Shown one piece after another: positions 38,359 through 64,000 of a stretch of 64,000 nt of DNA. The stretch's first letter is position 1. Every line of letters begins with the position of its first letter. Source of the DNA: Cristatella mucedo (taxonomy: Eukaryota > Bryozoa > Phylactolaemata > Cristatellidae); assembly GCA_009760855.2 (NCBI GenBank), contig WPIO01000083.1:1088001-1152000 (forward strand), written 5' to 3'. Made by a program: the position numbers and the translations under genes. The notes below the pieces were generated by a model. That model ran no database searches. It was not told where the DNA came from and saw nothing but the letters and a program-made list of their open reading frames with translations.

Positions 38359-38859
38359 TTGGCGATTCCGATGGAGGATAACACCGGAAAGGCTCTGAGC
38401 CTCTTTCACAAAACCGACTCACAACGGATGCCTAACGGAATGCCTAATGGAACTACCCACCAAGTCGTGCAGCCAGCTATTGATACAGAGCCTGAATCGG
38501 CAGTGCCAAAACCGCAGCCTGGAAAGACTCTTCGGCCCTTCTAAAAAAAATGGCATACTTTATTTGTGGAGAAACTGAAAACCAGTAGCAAAGGTGCACA
38601 ACCCGAGGGTTTTTTAAGGCTCTATCTAAAGAGAAATGATGAGTTATTTAAAAGAGCCAGAGGTCACCCCACCTCCCGAAGGCTTGCTATCAAGAAGGTT
38701 TATTTAGCTCTACTAGAACAGAAAATGTGTCACTTCCCTATAGAAGCATCTTGCAGCTGTGAGCCGAAGGCGACACCCTCTAGAGCTCTCTACCCCGCTG
38801 TCAATTATGGATTGAAGGCATTTCCGGAGGGGGTAAAGCAGCATGCCGATGCTGCTTAG
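38359..38859 (+). pseudogene. unrecognised open frame broken by one stop
   Basis: One reading frame runs 38359-38859 with a single TAA at 38542. The first half is Asn/Pro/Thr-rich; the second (EGFLRLYLKRNDELFKRA, LAIKKVYLALLEQKM) looks like a folded, basic protein. The start shown is not an ATG. It could be a mobile-element gene remnant or an exon; no family was recognised. An S1 SINE follows within 85 bp. Confidence 0.25.
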
Positions 38860-38943
38860 CCTAACACACGTCTTCAAAACTGTCAAGACAACACGATTTG
38901 TAATATACATATCTTGAGAGCCTGAACCGTTGCACTAAATGAT

Positions 38944-39113
38944 GAGCCGTGATGGCACACTAGGTAAGGCGGTTGCTTTCACGACCTCGGTCCCGAGGTC
39001 GTGGGTTCGATTCCTGCGGTGGGCGATTCTGTATCGTCACTGCAAGCGGTGGTGATAGCCCTAAAAGGCTCTTCTGTCGCTATACAAAAAGAAACTGTTT
39101 AATCAGCTAGGAT
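38944..39113 (+). repeat. SINE S1 copy
   Basis: Full S1 pattern from GAGCCGTGATGGCACACTAG to AATCAGCTAGGAT, followed by a T run. Confidence 0.92.
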
Positions 39114-39682
39114 TTTTTTTTTAAATGTGCATCGCCCCCAGCTTAGATACATCTAAAAATAACTGTCACTTCTGCCACTGGAAATATGATCCACACCTCT
39201 AAAAAATTGATAGCCCCCCTAAAAACTTAAGGTGGGCACCAAGGATGCACCATTCATTCAAACATTTCAAGCCCCATCTAAGCACAGATGATAGCCCCTC
39301 TTTCTGGAAACAACTAAAAGCTGCACTCCAAAGGCGTGACACTGGAGAAGCCTCTAAAGCCGGAGCTATCTGAGTGCTGGTAGACCCCTCCCCCTTGAGT
39401 AGCAATGGTCAGTACGGAGGGGTCGCCTGGCTTCCACGAGATAAAAATCCGGAAGTGCACCTAGACACTGCAGCATGCCAGTGGCATGCCGTTTCCGGGC
39501 TGCTTAAACCCCCAAGCTCCCCCACCACCTTCCCCTTCCTGCTTGCTGCTCACATCAAAGACAGACGGCTTACACTGAACCTTGTCAGGCAAGCAGCCAA
39601 AAGCTTCCAGCATTCGTCTGACGATCCAGGGACTGCACTTTTATGCTTACCAACTACAAATTTCTACTTTGATGGACCCAAC

Positions 39683-39684
<2 letters not shown>

Positions 39685-39735
<51 letters not shown>

Positions 39736-39770
39736 ACGTGTGTGTTGTGTGTGCACGTGTGTGTTGTGTG
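39685..39770. repeat. (GT)n microsatellite
   Basis: A GT run with two GCACGTGTG interruptions. Confidence 0.96.
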
Positions 39771-39811
39771 TGTTCGAACGCGCATCTGTAATCCAAGAAA
39801 CCAGGTAGCCC

Positions 39812-40165
39812 CAAAGAAATGGGGTGTCTTGCTGGAGAGTTTCCTAAGGTGCACTCAAAGCTTAAGTGGCTTTCGGTAAGCATGTTGACAACAGACTTCA
39901 TCTCAGATAACAACGAGTCAGTGACATGCATTGCTGAGTCAGATGAGTGGGGGCAGTTGAAAAAGTAATTGGAATAGAAGTAGCAGCCTAGGATGGCTGG
40001 AAATAAAGTGCAATTGTCGGCAGCATGAGAGAAGAAGCCATAATTGCACAAGAATTGTGGATGTAAGGTCCATATTCTAGTACCTGCATAGCATAAGCTA
40101 CTGTCACCAACGATGACTGCATTCTCATTTGTACTTTCTTCAGACAGCAAAATAACACGTGTTAC
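39812..40165 (-). repeat. diverged LINE B 3' end
   Basis: On the minus strand it encodes NYGFFSHAADN and MLTESHLSFECT, degraded forms of the LINE B C-terminus. It stands next to the GT tract. Confidence 0.7.
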
Positions 40166-40669
40166 TCTCTTTAGAGTGCCAGTAAAACATGCTCTTCAAT
40201 GTATGAATTAGTTTGACACTTATCCTTTCTAGCCATCTCCTTCTTGTCGTGAGCAAGCATTCTATGAGGTAAACAAGCTAGCAACCTAAACATTGGCATG
40301 CATGGGCCACTCCAGCATACATATGGGCAATTAGATGACTTCGGTAACTTCTATATCACAAAATGAAGGCTCCATTGCACACTTTGAAAGGAAACAAAAA
40401 TATGTGTGCTACATCAATTGGCTGCAATTTCAATTCACTACACAATCTGTATGTGTTTAACCGGTTCTTCGCCAGTGGCTACAATAACATGGTTTACTTA
40501 TTAAGAAAACAACAAAACTGCAATAGTGTCCTTCATAAGAAGCACTTGTGACTTGAAGCACGGCATTGTGATAATTTGCACATATGAAGTTTACAATTGT
40601 GGGATCATCATGCGCCATTTTCCTGATAATTGAAAGAAATTTAAATCTGATGGCATTTGCTTGATAATG

Positions 40670-40681
<12 letters not shown>

Positions 40682-40764
<83 letters not shown>
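40682..40764. repeat. (GT)n microsatellite flanked by TA
   Basis: An uninterrupted GT run of about 80 bp. Confidence 0.97.
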
Positions 40765-40767
<3 letters not shown>

Positions 40768-41040
40768 AGATATATATAAACACCATTTATTAAGAGCTAT
40801 CAGTGGGCTGGATTAAAGATGGCATCACTGGCGATTGAATAGTATTAAGTTAGTGTTCTATACAGAGAGGTCACCGAAAATATGAAGTGGAAACACATAA
40901 CGTAGGAAGAGAGGTTGCGACGAAGATATGATTGCAAGTGAGAAGGAGTGTGTGGGATCGGCGAAGAACAAGAGGTTGACGATGGAGCAGGAAAGGATGG
41001 AAAAGAGAAAGAATGAGTGGAGGAAGAGCGATACCGAGAG

Positions 41041-41044
41041 GGGA

Positions 41045-41077
<33 letters not shown>

Positions 41078-41078
41078 G

Positions 41079-41131
<53 letters not shown>

Positions 41132-41132
41132 C
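41041..41132. repeat. GA-rich microsatellite
   Basis: GA runs with ACAGACAGACAG in the middle. Confidence 0.95.
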
Positions 41133-41334
41133 AGGCAGACTGACAGAAATAGTGTGTCATATAGAGTCAGAGAAACAGAGGACTGAGGCGAGAGATGGAG
41201 AGCATAAAAACGTACAAGATAAAACAGGAACCTCTAAGAACAGCAACAGCATCGAGCTTTTGGCACACCAACACCTATTTATTCCTTCTCTGGCTGTGTG
41301 TAGCATGACATGAGTCATTTTACAGGCAGCAGGT

Positions 41335-41502
41335 GAGCCGTGATGGCACACTAGGTAAGGCGGTTGCTTTCACGACCTCGGTCCCGAGGTCGTGGGTTCG
41401 ATTCCTGCGGTGGGCGATCCTTTATCGCCACTGCAAGCGGTGGTGATAGCCGTAAAGGCTCTTCTGTCGCTATACAAAAAAAGCTGTTTAATCAGCTAGG
41501 AT
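41335..41502 (+). repeat. SINE S1 copy
   Basis: GAGCCGTGATGGCACACTAG start, GGGTTCGATTCCTGCGG B box, AATCAGCTAGGAT end. Confidence 0.93.
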
Positions 41503-42936
41503 TGCTTTATTTATTGCTATGCAACTCGATATTTTGGCCAAGCCAAGTAGACCTGCGGTCATGCGAGCTCAAGAGCATCCAGACACGCATGAAGATAGAG
41601 TGTGCTTATTTAAACATAATAAACTGGTACAAAGAACGAACAAAGGTACCATCAGGATGCAGGCGACACCACTACACTTGTACGCTACTTACCTGCGGCT
41701 ATAGATCAATCTAAGCAATGGACCAGCACGTTCACGCCCAGACCAGATCGCCGACCTCATCCACCGAACACATTTTTCGCTCGGAATTGAAGGACTGACT
41801 CCTAGACCATAGCCTTAAAAGTCGTGTCCGTGCTCTGGGAGCGTATAGGCCCATTCTAACCACACACAGGATAAACGAGTTACTCTCCGTCATTTTGTAG
41901 CAGTATTTTCCCGCCTTGATTGGCCCCGCCCCAGGAAAGTGATAGCCGGCATGCTAAACCAGGTGTCCTATCAATTGTGCAAAGTGGAGTCACCTTGTGA
42001 ACCCTGCAGATTCGCGGAAGTAGGAGGAGCAAACGGCGGCGCGTTAGGCGCGTCGGCGCGGATGCAAGGGCTAGAGGGTACTTCCTAGGGCGAGCAAGTC
42101 CGAGCATGACAGGCGAGGCATAATGGAATGCAGCTCGCCGAGCCTCCACTAAGGGTACAGGCATTATTCGCACGCACTACGCTACCCACAATGGCGTGCT
42201 GCTGACGCTGCGCGCTGCAAAAAGCCGGGTTGCCGCTATGACTTTCCGGACTTTCTTACTGTACTGCCCAAGCCTCGGCCCCTTCGAAGCCTGGCTAAAC
42301 GTCAGTCGACACTGGCGGCGGCCTCTTTTCCGCCTAAGCCGTGTGGGCTAACGCAGGGAGATTACTAGCGGCGTCTATAGCTGGCAGGCCCTCAGCGGCG
42401 GCCCAAAGTGCAGTGCTTCGGCGCAAAGATAATGCGCAGCGTCAAAACGGTTACAACAGCTCGCTAACGACTTGCTTACGCCCCTACATCGGCACGAGCC
42501 GTCGACAGACGACCGGCAGGCAGGCAGTAGGGTGCAGGACGGGCGGCCCGTCGGCGCGAGCTCACCTGCGACCGGGTAAGGCCTCGGAGGGCGGACCTTG
42601 ACGGGCTTCTTGATCTGTAACTCATAGCTCTCTCTTTCAGAAGGCCTTCTCAAAATTTTGCATTCCTGAGTCCAAGCGGTTCTCGCCACCGGCAGGTGGG
42701 TGAAGAAAGCCGGTAGGGCAGCCAAGTCGCCGGCAGAGCGGAAAACACATCCGCTCCAGACTGGCCAATGGAATCGTACCCGTGCCTGGGCATGTACGGA
42801 CTAGCCAATTGGTAGTCGTAACTGATCCAGTAGCCAGGACGACCGAACGCGGCCGCTACGGCTTAGTCGCTGTTTTCACATCATTGTCGGCAGGCATTCT
42901 TAAGACAACAAATGAACGAGCCTCCAAAGCACACTC

Positions 42937-43087
42937 CTATTGTTCGAGCAGGATTGACCGCAGTTTATTTACAAATGCTAAGAGCGCGGGTGGCGTTCCT
43001 CTGTGAATGCAAGTGCTATTTCGCGGGCTTAGTTTGCGTTTGGTGGGTGGCTCGCCGTCGGCGGTAAGCGTGCTGGCGCCCCGGGCG
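42937..43087 (-). CDS. candidate terminal exon, unrecognised
   Basis: On the minus strand a good acceptor (TTTCACGGTTGCAG) is followed by an open frame encoding ARGASTLTADGEPPTKRKLS, then NSTCIHRGTPPALLAFVNK, to TAG. Basic PPTKRK looks like a nuclear signal. No partner exon or family was found, so this may be chance in GC-rich DNA. Confidence 0.22.
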
Positions 43088-43219
43088 CTGCAACCGTGAA
43101 AGAAGCACCTCATCTCACTCTGGGGCTTTTGGCACACAAACGCAATGGCTTTTTAATTAAGGCTGCACGGTTTCACCAAAATCCATGTTCTAACTTTGCT
43201 CCTCTAAATCCTCCTCTCA

Positions 43220-43227
43220 ACTCATCT

Positions 43228-43307
<80 letters not shown>

Positions 43308-43350
43308 CCTCCCTCTCTCTCTCTCTCCCTCTCTCTCTCCTACTCGCTGT
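43220..43350. repeat. (CT)n microsatellite
   Basis: A CT run ending in CCCT-type variants. Confidence 0.96.
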
Positions 43351-44189
43351 TCTTTACTCTCTTTCTTGCTTCTCCTCTACTCGATTAGTGCGAGGCGCCG
43401 AAAAGAAACTTCTTCAATAAGCTTTAGAGTTCAGAGCCCGTCCTATGTCATACGCTGAGCGCAAACAATTTTTATTTTGCTAACGTGGGTCCAAATGGCA
43501 GGCCTTCGATTCACTTCTTCTTTTCGTGCATCGAAAAGCAAGCACCCGGTTTTGAGCCGGAGATCGAGGTCTCGCAAAAACTAAATAATCATAAAAAGAA
43601 GATGCTCCCGGACCGGTGGCCTGATTTTCATAGAGTTACAACGCATGCGAAAATATATTACCCCTGAATGGGAGATAAAAAAGAACATGCGTTCTCGGCT
43701 TTTGAGAGTTAGCAACCGGCCTTTAATTAGTGCGGTGCAAGGTGCACGCTATCATTATTAATTAATCAGTAAGTAATGTAGCATCAGATCAATGAATATT
43801 TGCACAAAGGACCTAATTTCAGTCGTCGAAAGAGCCACAGCGTTCGCCCTTTGCGATAGATCAAGCCGAAGGACAGAATTATTGATTATTGGATACGACT
43901 CACCATTATCGCGATGAAAGGCGTTGCCAAGATTTTAACGTGGGAGATGAACCTCAATAAGGAGGATGTGACACGAGCTCAAGGCCTTCACTTCGAGATA
44001 CATTCGGAAAGGCTATTTAGCCCTTCTAACAACTTGTTGGTTTAAACTAATTTGTTGTTGTTTTAGTATTACTGTTGATTTCTTCTTTAAACGTTTTGGG
44101 AGAGCAGGAAGCTTCGAGCTAGAAGCGAATCGCCAAGAAGCTTCAACGGGCAAGTTTGTACTCCCATTTTAAGAGCCTAAATCCTGGGT

Positions 44190-44345
44190 CTTACCCCAAA
44201 GGTAAGATGCTCGCTCTTCATGACCCGGGCGTGGGTTCGAGTCCTTCAGTGGTCGATCCTTTATTGACTCCTGCAAGCGGTGGTAATAGCCATCGAGGCT
44301 CTTCTGCCGATATGTAACACGGGGCCAATAAATCAGCTTAAATTT
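44190..44345 (+). repeat. diverged SINE S1 copy
   Basis: GTGGGTTCGAGTCCTTCAG B box, CGATCCTTTATTGACTCCTG, GCAAGCGGTGGTAATAGCC and AATCAGCTTAAAT match S1 with many changes. An AATAAA is embedded. Confidence 0.75.
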
Positions 44346-46317
44346 AGTTATTTAATAAAGTGTGCACTGTAGGCTCCAGCTCTGTGAGATCTTTTAAAGT
44401 TACGACAAAGATTTACCTTCGTTAAAAACTCTAAAATATGAATGTCTCCTTGATAGATAACAGCCCTCTCTGGAAACCAATACTGCGTCAAACGCACCCC
44501 CAAAGGCACCCCCCCCCCCGCGCCAGCAGCATTCTTGCCCTGTCTACAAAAGTGGTTACGCTTTCTGAAGAAGTATCTAATCCGCGTGTCACCTGACCAA
44601 GCTCTAGAGTCGATCTCCAAGTCCGTCTGCTCTTGCCGGGAAATGAGGCGTAGCCAAAGGCTCTGCGAGTACATACTCATCAGGCGACATTGAGCACCCA
44701 GGAGCTCGAGCAACCAGGCACGACGCGGCTAAACGATAGCAACCTTAGGTGACGCGATATAGTTAAAACCCGCAGGTCATCTCTGCTTTCCATCCTTCAG
44801 AGCTAGTTCAGAAAGAGCGAAGTCTCTCCGTTGCAATCAATGCAATTTCCTTAAAATGTTATCCCAGAACCCATCGGACCCTGTGCGTAAAGCGCTACGC
44901 GGGGCTGGAGCGCGGAATGAGATCCGCACAAAGCGCTCCTTTCGATCTTATACGCCGGAAGGTTCCAGATGACGACAGGCCGTGGAACCGAGCTGCGCCA
45001 GAGCGTGCACTTGCCGCCGCAGGCTGGCCCTCCATTGAAATAATTTAGCGTCTTCTAAAAAAAAAAAAAGACGCGGCTAAAGCCTCTTACGCAAGCACAC
45101 GTCGATTCAGCGAGCGCTGAAAAAGAAGGGCTCCTCTGAATAGAATGAGCTTCTAGGCGCCTCTAAACAAGCGGCGAAGCGATTGCGGGGAGTCTGCCTC
45201 AATCGCCTCACCGACGGCGGAGCAAAGCGCTGAGCGAAGAGGACTCGGCGATCTTTGGCTTTTGGCAGTTAAAAATTCCTAGTTGAACCTTTCTGTAAGC
45301 CTATCCGCCGTTGGTAGAATTAATTTCTACACTTTTAGGAACGTTGTGCTTACGGAGAGGTGCGACTTTGGCAGCACAAATGACTCCCTTCACCCATCCC
45401 CCACTTACAAGAATAGAAAAATTTACCGATTACGTTCAATCTTGAGCCTACGACATGCGACTGCTGCCTGCTCTGAGCTTAAGATGCTTAAGAGTTAATG
45501 ATCTGAGACAGCTTTGCTGTTCAGCGTCCTACAGTCTGAGTAAGTCGGCACGACGCTGAAGCCGGATCTCTTGGAGCTGACCTGAAATGACTTTCAAGTT
45601 GAACGTGCCTGTGCATAGCTACAGCTGTAAACTCGGTATTTCCTGCGCTTTACGTGCACGTTATATGTCATGGCTATAAATCATAAAGATCTACCACTGA
45701 CTGGGAGCATTGGCTGGGCATTGGAGGAGGGTAGCTTAAGGAGTAGATTAAGCTTGCCAAAGACATTGTCGGGTTGACACGTTTCTATGCATATAGAGAG
45801 GTTATGCATTCAGAGAGGATGTACTTATGTGGAGATATTAGACTATGTAGCATTAATTAAATAAATTTGGAAGGATGAATGCGTTTTTTTCTTAAGATAC
45901 GCCCGGGAGTTTCTGTTTAAATCTAAAAGAGACGGGTATCGCGTTTCGAGAACCTGAATTTTTACTCCTGTCCGGTCTGCTTGTATAGCCCCATTCGAGC
46001 AATTGGTAGTTCTCTTTGGAGAAGTACCGGGAATGAGCGATTCAAAGGCCCGCTGCCCTCTGAAATATAGGATACTCTACTCCTACACTAATCCCCCATT
46101 TTTATCGAGACTGAAGCTTCGCGCCCAAAATGAGCTGCCCGGAAGCCTTTGCCCGGAGCCCATTCTCGTCTAAAAAGAAATATTTTAGCCAAATAGGTGG
46201 AAATGCCAGCTTAGCTTTTGGTGAGAGCCGTAGGAATTTTGTAGGAAAATTGACGTTGTGCCGGAAGCCGTGGCGCAAGTCGCTGAGCTGATCAATGCTA
46301 ACCTCGCCTCAGCCAAC

Positions 46318-63168
<16,851 letters not shown>

Positions 63169-63196
63169 GTGATGGGCCGCCAACAGACAGACCTCA

Positions 63197-63202
63197 AATA
63201 AA
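63197..63202 (+). promoter_or_regulatory. polyadenylation signal, EGF-like gene
   Basis: AATAAA 29 bp after the exon 5 stop; supports this as the end of the transcript. Confidence 0.6.
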
Positions 63203-63729
63203 AGCTTTCGTTGAAACATTCGTGGCGTGCGATTTCCGCCTTGTCAGAATGGGGTTCGCCTTATCATTGAGTGGAAAGTGTCATCTCAGAGAGGACACAG
63301 GAAGCACACCTCGCGTAAATTTCAGGCCGAAATTGATGGCTATCTGGGCTCAGTGAGAATCTTTTGTTGGTGAGTCCAATAATGCTAGCGTAGCATTACC
63401 ACGACTTGGTTCAATGATCCGATCGCTAAACTCATAAAACAACTACCAGCGGTGATTGGGTTCAATTTAATGAACAACTTATATATTATCTGTATATATA
63501 TTCGAAAAAGCCTTGACATTGTGCCAAACAAATTAATAGCCGACATGAAAAAGTGCGATTGTCATTATTCGGACCTTTGGTTTACATTTTTTTCGATTCG
63601 AAGGCAGCTATTCGGAACGACCCAACTGCTGCACCAGTCCTTGTGCCCTCTCATCCTCGATGGACAATAAATCAGCCGTTTAATTCCTACGCTTAAAGGC
63701 CATTGGTCACAGAAGCTTCTGCTTTCCAG

Positions 63730-64000
63730 GTCCTCGACTGCTGAGCTCACTTCCGAAACTCTTAGGCAACGACATCTTTTCTCCTGCTGACGACTGTTGC
63801 ACATCTTTTTCAGCCGTCCTGAGCTGCTACTTCCACGCTATTCACTACGCCGACTGCTCTACTGACTCATTTATGCTTCTCAATGTCTATGTGTTGCGAG
63901 AGAGGAAGTCCTTTTGCTGCCAAATGCGTAAAGAAAGCCGCTTAGCCTGTGAGTGCGGTACTGAAAAAACTCGAGTGTAATACTCACTTAGTCCTTGTGA
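63730..64000 (+). repeat. LINE B 3' end, cut by the window end
   Basis: TCCTCGACTGCTGAGCTCAC, CAGCCGTCCTGAGCTGCTAC and GTAAAGAAAGCCGCTTAGCC match the LINE B C-terminal region; it runs to the last base. Confidence 0.75.

Larger units (their letters stand above)
36184..46317. other. 10 kb between divergent genes, repeat-rich
   Basis: It should contain the missing 5' exons of the CEP135-like gene, but none was recognised on the minus strand. It holds S1 SINEs, a LINE B end, microsatellites, one decayed ORF and a GC/CpG-rich block (about 41.9-43.1 kb) that could be a promoter region. Confidence 0.5.

Overview
This is animal nuclear DNA. It has spliced genes with GT-AG introns, animal-type families, tRNA-derived SINEs, non-LTR retrotransposons, MITEs and a dozen or so long GA/CT, TA and GT tracts. 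Genes are compact, with introns mostly of 0.2 to 4 kb, and coding exons are GC-rich against an AT-richer background. The proteins do not fix the species. A non-vertebrate animal is my best inference.

Three genes can be built exon by exon with matching splice phases. (1) Plus strand, 6875-16147: a TBC1D24-like gene of 8 exons and 575 aa, with a TBC and a TLDc domain, probably complete. (2) Minus strand, 36183-20926: a CEP135-like centriolar coiled-coil gene. Eleven exons give 1139 aa of the C-terminal side, including a two-exon tail that the annotated family ends do not predict. Its N-terminal exons were not found. (3) Plus strand, 46318-63168: a small secreted-type EGF-like single-pass membrane protein. 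It has two competing downstream choices, each carrying its own membrane segment and tail: a terminal exon at 50543-50850, or a chain starting at 57459 and ending at a stop followed by AATAAA.

Genes 1 and 2 are tail to tail. The 4.8 kb between them holds a truncated LINE, a degenerate SINE and a 173-bp element with perfect 16-bp inverted ends and a perfect 8-bp target duplication. Its ends read like the horizontally transferred SPIN hAT transposons. Genes 2 and 3 are head to head across about 10 kb of SINEs, microsatellites and decayed ORFs.

The repeat landscape is two LINE families plus SINEs. LINE A is CR1/L2-like, has a YADD reverse transcriptase and a TTA-repeat tail, and its best copy is 54486-56445. 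LINE B is seen as many 5'-truncated 3' ends with a TACATT-type tail. SINE S2 carries the LINE A tail, suggesting it borrows LINE A's machinery. SINE S1 is a separate tRNA-derived family with several very similar copies. A pogo/Tc1-like MITE lies at 58189-58359. Several short perfect hairpins and two local tandem duplications are also present.
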